A stretch of DNA of 64,000 nucleotides, taken from an uncultured Clostridia bacterium. Lineage in GTDB: Bacteria > Bacillota > Clostridia > Oscillospirales > Oscillospiraceae. The notes beneath the pieces were generated by a model. It worked only from the letters and a program-made list of their open reading frames with translations. It was not told where the DNA came from and did not search any database. The DNA lies in the NCBI GenBank assembly GCA_937894515.1, contig CALCRH010000259.1, positions 1-64,000 on the forward strand, written 5' to 3'. The number at the start of each line of letters is the position of its first letter. Within the stretch, counting starts at the first letter, position 1. Of the stretch, positions 16,362-26,054 are shown in pieces. The translations under genes were made by a program, and so were the position numbers.

Positions 16362-17751
16362 ATTCCGCTTCAAAGACAGCCTTACAGCCCTTGTATGTCA
16401 TGTAGCAGTCCAGCTTGGACACCACCTCAAAGGGTGCGTGCATACTCAAAACCGGCACACCCGCGTCCAGCGTGGCGATGTTGCGGTTGGCCATATACTG
16501 AGCCACCGTGCCGCCGCCGCCGATGTCCACCTTGCCCAGCTCCGCGATCTGCCAGATCACAGCGGCATCGTCCATCACACGGCGAACATAAGCCACGGTT
16601 TCGGCGCCGGCATCGCTGGCGCCGGATTTGCCCCGGGCGCCGGTGTATTTGCAAAAGCCGATGCCGTGGTTGAGATAGGCGGCGTTCTTCTTTTCAAATA
16701 CCTCTGCAAAGTTGGGGTCAAATGCCGCCGTCACATCGGCACTGAGACAGAACGCATTTTCATAGCACTCCCGCAGCAGGACGTTCTGCCCATCGCACAG
16801 GTCGTTTATGAAGGTATCAAAGCCGGCGCTCTGCATACCGGTAACACCCATGGAGCCGATCTCCTCTTTGTCTGCCAGCATGCACACGGCGGTCTTTTCC
16901 GGCGTACCGATATCCAGAATGGCCTGTAACGCCGCATAGCCGCACACCCGGTCGTCGTGGCCGTAAGCGCCGATCATGCTGCCGTCAATGCCGATGTCGG
17001 TCACATCCAGCGCCGGGACACATTCCAGCTCTGCGGAGGTAAAGTCGTCCTCGGTGATGCCGTACTTCTCATTCAGCTTTTCCATCACGGTCAGCTTTAC
17101 CCGGTCGCTGTCCTCGCCGCAGACAGGGCGGGAACCCAGCAGGATATTCAGACTCTCGGCGGGAATGGCCTCGGACAGGGGCTTCTTGCCCTGCTCGGCA
17201 CCCAGATGGGGCAGCAGATCGGTGATGACAAACTTGGGTTCGCTTCCCTCGCCCAACGCCACGTTCACCACGGTGCCGTCCTTCAGCGCCACCACGCCGT
17301 ACAGCGCCAGGGGCAGGGTCACCCACTGGTACTTGCGGATACCGCCGTAGTAATGGGTCTTAAAATACGCCAGCTCGTTGTCTTCATACAGGGGATTGGG
17401 CTTGAGGTCAAGGCGCGGAGAATCGATATGTGCCGCAGCGATCTGGCAGCCCTCGGACAGGGGGCGCTTGCCGATCACCGCCAGCATCACGCTCTTGCCC
17501 CGGTTGCAGGAATACACCTTATCGCCGCTTTGGAGCGCCATGCCGCGCTTATACGGCACAAAGCCGTGCTTTTCCGCCAGTTCCACGGTCAAAGCCGCAC
17601 AGAGCCGTTCGGTCTTGCCCTTTTGCAGAAAATCCATGTATTTGGCGCAGTAATCTGCCATAGCCATTTCTTCGGCGGCGGGCATACGGTCATAGCCGTT
17701 CTTGTTGGAAGCAAAGACTTTTTCCTTGCGCGCTTTCAGTTCTTCATTCAT
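16360..17751 (-). CDS. M18 family aminopeptidase
   Basis: A 463-residue metallo-aminopeptidase. The frame is open to 17772; GGAGGAG before ATG at 17751 (MNEELKARK) sets the start, which overlaps the Sua5/CoaE stop by four bases. Metal ligands of the M18 family appear in order: AAAHIDSPRLDLKP, YGHDDRVCGYAAL (bridging Asp), DKEEIGSMGVTGMQS (general base and ligand Glu), LSADVTAAFDPN, and the C-terminal VLSMHAPFEVVSKLD. These dodecameric enzymes release N-terminal residues from peptides in the cytoplasm. It is the last gene of the ddl operon, with the stop running into a terminator. Confidence 0.93.
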   Translation of the reverse strand: MNEELKARKEKVFASNKNGYDRMPAAEEMAMADYCAKYMDFLQKGKTERLCAALTVELAEKHGFVPYKRGMALQSGDKVYSCNRGKSVMLAVIGKRPLSEGCQIAAAHIDSPRLDLKPNPLYEDNELAYFKTHYYGGIRKYQWVTLPLALYGVVALKDGTVVNVALGEGSEPKFVITDLLPHLGAEQGKKPLSEAIPAESLNILLGSRPVCGEDSDRVKLTVMEKLNEKYGITEDDFTSAELECVPALDVTDIGIDGSMIGAYGHDDRVCGYAALQAILDIGTPEKTAVCMLADKEEIGSMGVTGMQSAGFDTFINDLCDGQNVLLRECYENAFCLSADVTAAFDPNFAEVFEKKNAAYLNHGIGFCKYTGARGKSGASDAGAETVAYVRRVMDDAAVIWQIAELGKVDIGGGGTVAQYMANRNIATLDAGVPVLSMHAPFEVVSKLDCYMTYKGCKAVFEAE

Positions 17752-19379
17752 AGGGAATTCTCCTCCTTGCATAGCATCAGAAGCGTGGCGTAGGCCACCT
17801 CCTCGAAAGCCGAGAGCGTCCCGGCATTGTTGACCAAAGTATCCGTGCAGTTCTCCCGATAAAAACTGTCATCTTTCTGTGCCTCTACCCGAAGCCGCGC
17901 ATATTCCTCCGGGATCTTGTCCCGGGCCATGATGCGCTTGATTCGATCCTCTTTCGGTGCCAGCACGGCAACCGTGCGCTTGCACAGCTTATAAAGACCT
18001 GACTCGATCAGGTTGATAGCGTCCACAGCGATAATGGGGGCCATACCGTATGCCGTCATGCGGCGCTCAAGCTCCCGTGGCAAAAATTCATAGATAATGC
18101 CGTTCAGCTTTTGAAGCTGCATCGGATCACCGAATACGATCTGCCCCAGCTTCTGGCGGTTGAGGCCGTTTTCATCAAACACATCTCCAAAGGTATCCAT
18201 CAGCGCCTGCCGCAATTCGGGATCGGTTTTCAGCAGTTCGTGGTAAATGGCATCGCAGTCCAGTACGGCGCCGCCCAATTTTTTCACCGCATTGAGGGCA
18301 CTGGTTTTCCCCGCACCGGTAGGACCGGTAATCCCCACGATCAACGGCTCGCCCATGTCAATCACATGGAAGCCGGCCGCTTTTTTCAGCCGATTGCCTA
18401 TCGCCAGTCCCAGTCCCAAACTATCGGGGCATTGGGAATAGATCTTTTCCGCATCGGTGCTGTCAAAGGCTCGCAGCGCATAGAACACGTTCCGCGCCTG
18501 GGCAGTTTTATCCTGCATGGATCCCAGACATTGGACAACAAATCCCTGAAACAAAGGCGCAAATTCATCAAAGCAAATCACGCCGGTCTTGCTGTCCAGC
18601 CGGCCGGCAATATAGCTGGCAGAGCGCATGGGATTGCCTGTTACCACGGTAAGCGGCGCTTTCGGTGCGTAATGGCGATAGGCCATACCGGGCGCATGGG
18701 GTTTTTCTCCCTCGGCCAGTTTTTCCGTTACCGCCTTGTCCACGGCTACTTCGCCCAAAACGCTCTCCAGTTCCTCCAGCGCCAGTCCGCCGGGACGGAG
18801 CAGGCGGGGCGGAGTCACAGTCAGGTCAATGATGGTACTCTCCACGCCTACGCGGCAAGCACCACCATCCACAATGCCATCGATCCTGCCGTCCATGTCC
18901 TCTTTCATGTCGGCAGCATTGGTGGGGCTGGGGCGCCCTGAAAGATTGCCGCTGGGTGCGGCAATGGGTACACCGGCAGCGGCAATAATGGCCTGGGTCA
19001 TCGGGTGGTCCGGGCAGCGGATGCCAACCGTCTCCAATCCCCCTGTGGTACGCAGCGGCACGATCTCCCGCCGCGGCAGGATCATGGTCAGCGGCCCCGG
19101 CCAGAACATAGAGGCCAGAAGATAGGCCGTTTCCGGCACATCACGGCAGTATCTGTCGATCCAGGCAATGTCGTTTGGCACATGGATAATCAGCGGGTTG
19201 TCCTGGGGACGGCCTTTGGCCTCAAAAATATGCCGTACTGCCTCTTCGTCCAAAGCGTTTGCACCCAGACCGTACACCGTCTCCGTGGGTATGCCGAGAA
19301 GACCGCCGCGTTTGATGATCGCGGCAGCCTCTTGGATCGCATATTTTTCTTTTTCCGGATAAAAAATTTTGGTTTGCAA
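17748..19379 (-). CDS. Fusion of Sua5-type threonylcarbamoyl-AMP synthase and dephospho-CoA kinase
   Basis: A 543-residue two-enzyme chain. Residues 1-200 are the YrdC/Sua5 domain (makes L-threonylcarbamoyl-AMP for tRNA t6A37): GIPTETVYGLGANA, FEAKGRPQDNPLIIH and APSGNLSGRPSPT. Residues about 225-335 are the Sua5 C-terminal domain, opened by HAPGMAYRHYAPKAP. Residues about 346-543 are CoaE (last step of CoA synthesis): P loop GITGPTGAGKTS, LDCDAIYHELL, R-KLGQIVFGDP. Both halves keep their key motifs. The start is TTG at 19379 with only a weak AGAAGA site. tsaE and tsaB, the partner t6A genes, are 8 kb away on the other strand. Confidence 0.92.
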   Translation of the reverse strand: MQTKIFYPEKEKYAIQEAAAIIKRGGLLGIPTETVYGLGANALDEEAVRHIFEAKGRPQDNPLIIHVPNDIAWIDRYCRDVPETAYLLASMFWPGPLTMILPRREIVPLRTTGGLETVGIRCPDHPMTQAIIAAAGVPIAAPSGNLSGRPSPTNAADMKEDMDGRIDGIVDGGACRVGVESTIIDLTVTPPRLLRPGGLALEELESVLGEVAVDKAVTEKLAEGEKPHAPGMAYRHYAPKAPLTVVTGNPMRSASYIAGRLDSKTGVICFDEFAPLFQGFVVQCLGSMQDKTAQARNVFYALRAFDSTDAEKIYSQCPDSLGLGLAIGNRLKKAAGFHVIDMGEPLIVGITGPTGAGKTSALNAVKKLGGAVLDCDAIYHELLKTDPELRQALMDTFGDVFDENGLNRQKLGQIVFGDPMQLQKLNGIIYEFLPRELERRMTAYGMAPIIAVDAINLIESGLYKLCKRTVAVLAPKEDRIKRIMARDKIPEEYARLRVEAQKDDSFYRENCTDTLVNNAGTLSAFEEVAYATLLMLCKEENSL

Positions 19380-19395
19380 TTTCAGGTCTTCTTTC

Positions 19396-20034
19396 TTAAA
19401 AGCCTAAATCCTCGCCCACCAGCACGACCTTGATCCGGCCGGCAGGGCGGACGCCCCGGGTGATAACGATCTGATTACAGATACAGTCGGGGCTGACACA
19501 GTCGGCACATTGTCCGGTCACGCTGCAAGGCGTCTTGCCGTCAAAGCGCTGGGCGTTCATGGGGGCAGCAATATGCCGTGCCCGCGAGATCGCAGCATCC
19601 AGATCGGGTGCCACCTTGTTCATACCGGCCACCACCACGACGCTCTTGGGGCCATAGCACAGAGCGGCTACGCGATTTGCTGCGCCGTCAATATTCACCA
19701 GCTCGCCGGTTTCGGCAATGGCATTGGCAGACATCAAAAAAGTACCGCAGAACAGGGACTGACGCATGATCGCATCGCGCTCTTCCGGCGTTTTGGCGGT
19801 GTCGCGGTCGACAAGCTTCTGGCCGCGCTTTTTCAGCAATTCCTTGATGCCAAGCTGATTGACGGTCATGGTACCGCCCCAGGACACGGTGTCCTCCGGC
19901 GGGATCAGTTCCAGTACCTTTTGGGCAGCTTCCTCTGCCGTAGAGCAGTAGTAGGCTTCCATACGGCGGCGGCGAATGGCCTCTGCCACTTTTGGTCCCG
20001 CCTTATCATACATTTTCTTTGTCCATTCCAACAT
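19396..20034 (-). CDS. LUD-domain (LutC-like) lactate utilization family protein
   Basis: A 212-residue stand-alone LUD protein. Seen: RRMEAYYCSTAEEAAQKVLEL, TVSWGGTMTVNQLGIKELL, MSANAIAETGELVNIDGAANRVAA and VVVVAGMNKVAPDLDAAISRAR. A C-terminal CSVTGQCADCVSPDCICN segment holds five cysteines, suggesting a metal site. LutC works with the iron-sulfur proteins LutA and LutB on lactate, but neither is here and this solo type is common in Clostridia with an undefined role. It sits in the ddl operon, 15 bases after prfA and 16 before the next gene. Confidence 0.85.
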   Translation of the reverse strand: MLEWTKKMYDKAGPKVAEAIRRRRMEAYYCSTAEEAAQKVLELIPPEDTVSWGGTMTVNQLGIKELLKKRGQKLVDRDTAKTPEERDAIMRQSLFCGTFLMSANAIAETGELVNIDGAANRVAALCYGPKSVVVVAGMNKVAPDLDAAISRARHIAAPMNAQRFDGKTPCSVTGQCADCVSPDCICNQIVITRGVRPAGRIKVVLVGEDLGF

Positions 20035-20049
20035 AGCTATGCTCCTCCT

Positions 20050-21117
20050 TTATTTGTTTTCGTTGTCCAAAAGCTGCGCTTGTTCGGCAAGCGTCAGCGC
20101 ATCAATAATGCTATCCATATCACCGTCTAAAAAAGAAGTAACGGCCATGGATTTGTTCTCGCCGCTCAAACGGTGATCCACCACGATCTTCTCCTGAAAT
20201 CGATAGGTGCGGATTTTTTCGGATCGTTCACCGCCGCCGATCTGCAGCTTTCGGCGCCGGGCATATTCCGCATCCTGTCTGGCCCGTTCCGCTTCATTCA
20301 GTCGACTGCGCAGGATTTTCATAGCGCGATCCTTGTTCTTATACTGGCTGCGCTCATCCTGACATTCTACCACCATGCCCGTGGGCAGGTGGGTAATGCG
20401 AATGGCGGACTCCGTCTTGTTCACGTGCTGGCCGCCGGCGCCGGAGGAATGGTAGGTGTCAATCTTCAAGTCCTTGGGGTCGATGACAAACTCCACTTCC
20501 TCCACCTCCGGCATCACCGCAACGGTAGCGGTGGAGGTGTGGATCCGTCCGGCGCTCTCGGTCTCCGGCACCCGTTTGACACAATGGGTGCCGGCTTCAA
20601 ATTTCAAGCGCGACCATACGCCGATTCCCTCGACTATGGCCACCGCTTCTTTTACGCCGCCCAGCTCCGTCAAGCTTGCGCTGACCACGTCAAACGCAAA
20701 GCCCCGCTTTTGGGCATACATACGGTACATTCGCAGAAGATCGGAGGCAAACAAGGCGCCTTCTTCTCCGCCTACACCGGCACGGATCTCCAGCACGGCA
20801 GAGCGCTCGTCATCGGGATCCTTGGGCAGCAGCAACAGCTGTAATCGTTCCCAGAGTGCGGTCTGCTGGGCCTTTGCCGCGGACAGTTCCTCCTGAGCCA
20901 GGGCACGCATTTCAGCATCGTTCATCAGTGCTTTGGCGTCCTCTTCTGCCTGTTGGGCGGCAAGATAGGCGCGGTAGGTCTCCGACACCTCTGCAAGCTC
21001 TCGCTGCTGTTGCTGTAATCGCGTTAACTCCCTGTGGTCTGCATAGGCTTTCGGATCATTCAGCCGTTCGCAGATCTCCGCATATCGCTGCTCAATTTTG
21101 GCAAGCTTATCCAGCAT
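20050..21117 (-). CDS. prfA: Peptide chain release factor 1
   Basis: A 355-residue class I release factor that reads UAA and UAG. The start is ATG at 21117 (MLDKLAKIEQRY), after GGAGCAGAACG; the frame extends to 21174 but that part overlaps the flavodoxin gene. The codon-recognition region is RVPETESAGRIHTS (the PxT tripeptide is P-E-T), and the hydrolysis motif GGQ is in SSGAGGQHVNKTESAI. The start overlaps the flavodoxin stop by 11 bases. No prmC (GGQ glutamine methyltransferase) gene lies beside it, unlike many genomes. Confidence 0.96.
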   Translation of the reverse strand: MLDKLAKIEQRYAEICERLNDPKAYADHRELTRLQQQQRELAEVSETYRAYLAAQQAEEDAKALMNDAEMRALAQEELSAAKAQQTALWERLQLLLLPKDPDDERSAVLEIRAGVGGEEGALFASDLLRMYRMYAQKRGFAFDVVSASLTELGGVKEAVAIVEGIGVWSRLKFEAGTHCVKRVPETESAGRIHTSTATVAVMPEVEEVEFVIDPKDLKIDTYHSSGAGGQHVNKTESAIRITHLPTGMVVECQDERSQYKNKDRAMKILRSRLNEAERARQDAEYARRRKLQIGGGERSEKIRTYRFQEKIVVDHRLSGENKSMAVTSFLDGDMDSIIDALTLAEQAQLLDNENK

Positions 21118-21604
21118 CGTTCTGCTCCATATAGCGCTGCACATCGCCCACAAACTGATCCCGCCAGAAATCATAGCCCTCGCTTTCCGGCTTCAGTGAC
21201 ACGCCGAGGATGTGCTTTTCCTTTGTGTAGAGATCCATCTGGGTATAGACCGCATCACAGCGGCGGTTGCCGCTTCTTGTCAGAACATAGGCCACCTTGT
21301 GCATTTCCAGCCCGCGGCGTTTGAGAAGCCCCCGTATGGGACTTGCGCAGCGTCCTGCCCAAACAGGCGTACCCACAATCACCAGCTTATACTCCTCGAT
21401 GGGCTTCTGCGTTTCAAAGGGACGCAGCGGATGGGTGGATTTTCGCATGGCATCCATACCGCAGTGGATATAACCGCGCCAGCCGTCACGGTTCTGCTCA
21501 TCGCTGATGGCCACCACCTCGGCATCTAACGCAAATGCAATCTCTTTCATGGCGCGGCGTGTATTCCCGGTTCTGGAATAATAAAGGCAAAGAATATCGC
21601 TCAT
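21107..21604 (-). CDS. Flavodoxin-like protein
   Basis: A 165-residue FMN-binding fold. The phosphate-binding loop is YYSRTGNTRRAM at residues 9-20, and VIVGTPVWAGRCASPI is the second FMN loop with its aromatic residue. It probably carries electrons or acts as a small reductase in the cytoplasm; the partner is unknown. Four-base overlap with the ABC-F gene upstream and 11-base overlap with prfA, so it is coupled in the operon. Confidence 0.88.
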   Translation of the reverse strand: MSDILCLYYSRTGNTRRAMKEIAFALDAEVVAISDEQNRDGWRGYIHCGMDAMRKSTHPLRPFETQKPIEEYKLVIVGTPVWAGRCASPIRGLLKRRGLEMHKVAYVLTRSGNRRCDAVYTQMDLYTKEKHILGVSLKPESEGYDFWRDQFVGDVQRYMEQNDAG

Positions 21605-23511
21605 ACTATCGTCTCCTGTTCTTCAACTTGTTGGCAAAGGACTTCCCAGCGTTCCATTTCCACAGTCAGTTGTTCCTCTAACCGTGTAATCTTACTGTAA
21701 ATCTCTCCTACTTGATCCGCATCGCTGCCACAGTCCGCCATGGCATCGTTGAGTTTGGCAATTTCCGCTTCCAGTGAGGCAATCGCACTCTCGCAAATCG
21801 TCAGCTTCTTTCGTGCTGCCTGCTGCATACGATTGCCGCGGCCGGTACGGGTATCGCCCTTTTTTGCCGGCGTATTTACAGTCGTCTGCTCTGTCGTTTC
21901 TGCCGCTTTTACCCTGCGATACTGGTCAAAGCCCATGGGGTAGTCGGTAATCGTCCCGTTCTCCAGTTCCCATATCCGGGTGGCAAAGCGTTGGATAAAA
22001 TAGCGGTCATGGCTGACAAAGAGCAGCGTTCCGTCAAATGCCTCCACCGCTTCTTCGATCCATTCCCGGCTGTCAATGTCCAAATGGTTGGTGGGCTCAT
22101 CGAGAATGAGAAAATTGATCTCCTCATCCATCAGCATACACAGCCGCAGGCGGCTGAGCTCACCGCCGGACAGCACGCTGACGCTCTTGAACACGTCCTC
22201 CCCGGTAAAGTCGTAGGCCGCCAGACGGTTCCGCGCTGAGGTGGCAGTCATACCCTTCTTTTCGTAGCACATGGTGTCCACCATACTGCGCTCCGGGTGG
22301 GCAAAATCAATGATCTGCTGTAAGTAGGCTGTGCGGATGCTGGGTCCCTTGCGGATCGAACCGCTGTCCAAGGTCTCGCAGCCCATGATCATGTTCAGAA
22401 GTGTGGTCTTTCCGGTTCCGTTTTCTCCCAGCAGGGCAATCCGTTCTCCCGGCTCAATCCGGAGATAGACCTCATCAAACAGTTTTCGCGTATCAAAGGA
22501 CTTGCTGACGCCCTTGATCTGTAATACCTCATCGCCCCGAAACTCCCGGCTGGCAAATCGCGCATCCATCTTCTTTGCTTTGGTTGGCTTTTCCGTCTTA
22601 CGCATCCGCTCAATTCGCCGCTCCATGGAGATGGCACGGCGATAGGTCTTGTCCAAGCCTTTAAAGGCGAACATCCGCAGTTGTTCGGCAGACTTCTCCA
22701 GCTGAGAGATCTTAGCCTGTTCCTTTTCGTACTGCTTCAGCTGTTCCTGATAGCGCCGTTCCTTTTCGATGGCATAAAAGCTGTAATTCCCGGCATAAAA
22801 TGCCGCCTTTCCATCTGCGATCTCAATGATGCGATTCACGGTGCGATCCAGGAAATAGCGGTCATGGGAAATGGCAATGATGGTACCGCGGAACTTTTCC
22901 AAATAGGACTCCAGCCACTCCGTTGCCTGTAAATCCAGGTGGTTGGTCGGCTCGTCCAGCAGCAAAATATCCGTGTCTTCCAAAATCAGTCTGCCCAGAT
23001 TGACCCGCGTCTTTTCTCCGCCGGACAGGCTGTCAAACATCTGCTGCCGCATGGCAGAACTGATATTCAGGCCGTTGGCCACCTTGTTCACCGCGGTGTC
23101 GGTATCGTAGCCGCCCAAGCCCTCAAATCGCGCTGCCAAATCGCCATAACGCTTGAGAGTCTCTTCCTCGGTGTCACCCTGCGCCATTTTTCCGGCCAGC
23201 CGCTCCATCTCATTGCGCAGAGTATCCATTCGGGCAAAAGCACTGCACAGCACGTCCTCCACGGTATAGCCCGCCGGATAGACCGGAATCTGTGAAATCA
23301 AGCCCAAACGGCAGCCGGAGGCAATTACGATCTCTCCGCTGTCGTAGTCCAGTTCGCCGGTCAAAATCTTAAACAGCGTGGTTTTCCCGGCGCCGTTTCG
23401 GCCCAAAAGGCCTACCCGCTCGCCGGTGTTGATCTGGAACGTCAAGCCATCCAATATTCTCTTTTCCAAATCGAAGGACTTTACCAGATCCCGTACGCTG
23501 ACATCAATCAC
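21601..23511 (-). CDS. ABC-F family ATPase
   Basis: A 636-residue soluble protein with two ABC domains and no membrane helices. Walker A GRNGAGKTT and GENGTGKTT, signatures LSGGEKTRVNLGRL and LSGGELSRLRLCM, and the two LLDEPTNHLD and ILDEPTNHLD Walker B motifs are all present. The interdomain linker has the charged P-site tip region (RAISMERRIERM), and the last 80 residues form a coiled coil. ABC-F proteins act on the ribosome in translation control or antibiotic protection; this one looks like a housekeeping YfmR/Uup type, but the subgroup cannot be settled by eye. Overlaps murF by eight bases. Confidence 0.92.
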   Translation of the reverse strand: MIDVSVRDLVKSFDLEKRILDGLTFQINTGERVGLLGRNGAGKTTLFKILTGELDYDSGEIVIASGCRLGLISQIPVYPAGYTVEDVLCSAFARMDTLRNEMERLAGKMAQGDTEEETLKRYGDLAARFEGLGGYDTDTAVNKVANGLNISSAMRQQMFDSLSGGEKTRVNLGRLILEDTDILLLDEPTNHLDLQATEWLESYLEKFRGTIIAISHDRYFLDRTVNRIIEIADGKAAFYAGNYSFYAIEKERRYQEQLKQYEKEQAKISQLEKSAEQLRMFAFKGLDKTYRRAISMERRIERMRKTEKPTKAKKMDARFASREFRGDEVLQIKGVSKSFDTRKLFDEVYLRIEPGERIALLGENGTGKTTLLNMIMGCETLDSGSIRKGPSIRTAYLQQIIDFAHPERSMVDTMCYEKKGMTATSARNRLAAYDFTGEDVFKSVSVLSGGELSRLRLCMLMDEEINFLILDEPTNHLDIDSREWIEEAVEAFDGTLLFVSHDRYFIQRFATRIWELENGTITDYPMGFDQYRRVKAAETTEQTTVNTPAKKGDTRTGRGNRMQQAARKKLTICESAIASLEAEIAKLNDAMADCGSDADQVGEIYSKITRLEEQLTVEMERWEVLCQQVEEQETIV

Positions 23512-24859
23512 TTATTTTTTCCAGTTCCTTTACAATTTTTCCAAACTCCATGGCATGGGATGCCTTCACCAACACCGCCGTACCTTCGGAAAAGGCAAAA
23601 CGAATGGCGGGCAAAGCTTCTTCAATGGTGGCAAACCACGCCGCAGAGGGGTTGGTCTCAATAATGGCTTTTGCCTTTGTGCCGATGGCGATCACCGCGT
23701 CCAGCTTCAAGAACTTTGTCAGTTCACCCAGCTCCCGGTGAGCCTTCTCCGTCAGATCACCCAGCTCGCCCATATCGCCCAATACCGCCACACGGCGTTT
23801 TACATCAGTCTGCGCCAAAATCTTCAATGCTTCTGCCATAGCCTGCGGATTGGCATTGTAGCAGTCGTCAATAATGATGCGCTCTCCGCTTTTGTGGATA
23901 ATGTGCATCCGGCTGCCCACCGGCACATAGGAAGCGATGCCCTGCACAATTTCCTCTTTCGACAGTCCCAGCTTCTCCCCGATGGCGATAGCCATAGAGG
24001 CGGGGTAGATCATATACGCCCCGGGACTGGGAATGGTCAGGTCGTACACATCCCGGGGTGTGGTGACGGTACAGGTAATGCCACGGATACCGTTTTCGCA
24101 GACGTTGCTGACGCGGACATCGCAGTTTTCACCCAGGCCGCACAGGATAGTCTCAAAGGGCAGTTCCAATTTACGCAGCAGTGCATCGTCCCCGTTGAGG
24201 ACGGCAGTGCCATCCTTTTGCAGGTTCTCAAAAATCTCGCTCTTGGCTTTCAGCGTCCCCAGTCGGGTACCACCCAGATTTTCAATGTGGGCGTCTCCCA
24301 CGTTGGTGATCACTGCAAAATCGGGCCGCACCATTTCACCCAGATAGCGGATCTCGCCGAAGTGGTTCATGCCGGTCTCGATCACTGCCGCCTCGTGTTC
24401 CGGCATCAGGCGCAGCAGCATCTGCGGCGTACCCACATGGTTGTTGAAGTTTGCCTCGGTACGCAGCGTATGGAACTTTTGCGCCAGCACGCAGGCGATC
24501 ATCTCCTTGGTGGTGGTCTTGCCGGCGCTGCCGGTGACCTGTACCATGGGGATCTCAAATATGCCGCGATACCAGGATGCCAAAGCTTTCAGCGCCAGGA
24601 GAGTATCCGCTACCTGAATATAAAACTTACCGGGCAGCAGCGTTTTCGGTTTTTTTGCCGTCAGACAGCCCTCTGCACCGCCCAGCAGGGCGTTGTTCAG
24701 ATAGGTATGGCCGTCAAATTTTTCACCCACCAGGGGGATAAACATCTGCCCTGCCGACACGCTGCGGCTGTCGGTAGAAACACCGATCACCGCGTTACCG
24801 TCCTGTAATAGCGTACCGCCAACAGCAGCACATACCTCTTTGGCTGTACAGGAAATCAT
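23504..24859 (-). CDS. murF: UDP-MurNAc-tripeptide--D-alanyl-D-alanine ligase
   Basis: A 451-residue Mur ligase that adds D-Ala-D-Ala to the peptidoglycan precursor in the cytoplasm. The start is ATG at 24859 (MISCTAKEV) after GGCGGAG; the longer frame to 25000 overlaps ddl. Seen: DSRSV near the N-terminus for UDP-precursor binding, P loop VTGSAGKTTTKEMI, NFNNHVGTP, ETGMNHFGEI, and IIDDCYNANPQAM with VAVLGDMGELG in the C-terminal domain. It directly follows ddl, which supplies D-Ala-D-Ala, with overlap of four bases. Confidence 0.95.
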   Translation of the reverse strand: MISCTAKEVCAAVGGTLLQDGNAVIGVSTDSRSVSAGQMFIPLVGEKFDGHTYLNNALLGGAEGCLTAKKPKTLLPGKFYIQVADTLLALKALASWYRGIFEIPMVQVTGSAGKTTTKEMIACVLAQKFHTLRTEANFNNHVGTPQMLLRLMPEHEAAVIETGMNHFGEIRYLGEMVRPDFAVITNVGDAHIENLGGTRLGTLKAKSEIFENLQKDGTAVLNGDDALLRKLELPFETILCGLGENCDVRVSNVCENGIRGITCTVTTPRDVYDLTIPSPGAYMIYPASMAIAIGEKLGLSKEEIVQGIASYVPVGSRMHIIHKSGERIIIDDCYNANPQAMAEALKILAQTDVKRRVAVLGDMGELGDLTEKAHRELGELTKFLKLDAVIAIGTKAKAIIETNPSAAWFATIEEALPAIRFAFSEGTAVLVKASHAMEFGKIVKELEKISD

Positions 24860-25917
24860 TTCCGCTCCGCCTTTCTTGCTTCCAAAGAATCCATCACGAT
24901 CTTTTCGCACAGGTCGGCATAGCTCAATCCGATACATGCCGCCTCCTGCGGCACCAGACTGGTAGGTGTCATACCCGGCAGCGTATTGACCTCCAGGCAC
25001 CAGGCCTTTCCCTGGGCATCCAGAATAAAGTCGCTGCGGGAATAGACAGCCAGTCCCAGCGCCTTGTGGAGCTTTACAGCCATATCACCGATCTGCTTCC
25101 ACTCCGCCTCGGTAATCGGCGCCGGGCAGAGTTCCGTGGCGCCGCCTGCCTGATACTTGCACTGATAATCAAAATATTCGCCCTTGGGAATGATCTCCAC
25201 CGCCGGCAGATAGGTATCACCCAATACGCCGATGTTGATCTCTCGCCCCATGATCTTCTTTTCCACCACCACGTGGTTGCCCATCTTCAGCATGTGCTGC
25301 AAAGCTGCTTCCAGTTGTTCCTTGGTATCGGGCAGTTCCACGCCGATAGAGCTGCCGCCATCCACGATTTTCACCGCGCAGGGTACTTCCAGCTCCTCCA
25401 CCAGTTGGGGGATATCTGCCTCGCTGTACCATACATCCCGCCAGGGTGCGGTGCGGATGCCCTCGGCATCCATAAAGCGCTTCGTCACCGCCTTATCCAT
25501 GGCCATGGCAGCACCCAGATAGCCGCTGCCGGTATAAGGTACACCCATCAGATCCAACGCCGCCTGGATTCGGCCGTCCTCTCCGTTTTTTCCGTGCATG
25601 GCGATAAACACGATGTCCGCCATGGCACATACGGCCAAAACGTCCTTCCCGATAACGGACGGACTCTGGTCTTTCCGGCTGGCCCGTACTGCCGCCAGAT
25701 CCGGGGCGATACTGCCCACATGGTTCTCCGGACACAGGCCGTCCGGCGCGTCAAAGATATCCGCCAGTTCGCCGGTATAGTTTTCCAAACCCAGGAACAT
25801 ATCCACAAAGATGGCCTGATGCCCCTTTTCCCGCAGCGCACGGCAGATCCCGCTGCCGCTGGTCAGACCCACATTGCGCTCGGTATTGAAGCCGCCCGCC
25901 AAAACCACGATTTTCAT
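24856..25917 (-). CDS. ddl: D-alanine--D-alanine ligase
   Basis: A 353-residue ATP-grasp enzyme. Seen: VLAGGFNTERNVGLTSG at the N-terminus, AMHGKNGEDGRIQAALDLMGVPYTGSG, the D-Ala pocket region KIVDGGSSIGVELPD, and the catalytic end SRSDFILDAQGKAWCLEVNTLPGMTPTS. D-lactate specificity, as in vancomycin-resistant ligases, is not obvious. It is the first gene of the eight-gene operon that runs to 16360. I did not find a convincing promoter in the short gap 25918-26011. Confidence 0.93.
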   Translation of the reverse strand: MKIVVLAGGFNTERNVGLTSGSGICRALREKGHQAIFVDMFLGLENYTGELADIFDAPDGLCPENHVGSIAPDLAAVRASRKDQSPSVIGKDVLAVCAMADIVFIAMHGKNGEDGRIQAALDLMGVPYTGSGYLGAAMAMDKAVTKRFMDAEGIRTAPWRDVWYSEADIPQLVEELEVPCAVKIVDGGSSIGVELPDTKEQLEAALQHMLKMGNHVVVEKKIMGREINIGVLGDTYLPAVEIIPKGEYFDYQCKYQAGGATELCPAPITEAEWKQIGDMAVKLHKALGLAVYSRSDFILDAQGKAWCLEVNTLPGMTPTSLVPQEAACIGLSYADLCEKIVMDSLEARKAERK

Positions 25918-26011
25918 AAAATTCCCTCTTTTCTGAAAAAAAGAAAATACAAATAATCTACCTATTTTATCAGCATTGTATTATAGCACGATCCTATGCC
26001 AATTACAACCA

Positions 26012-26046
26012 AAAGAAAACCGCTGTTTCTGCAGAAACAGCGGTTT
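26012..26046 (-). terminator. Terminator after the rodA-like gene
   Basis: AAACCGCTGTTTC and GAAACAGCGGTTT form a perfect 13-pair stem with a TGCA loop, followed on the minus strand by TCTTTT. It separates rodA from the ddl operon. Confidence 0.8.
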
Positions 26047-26054
26047 AATATTTC

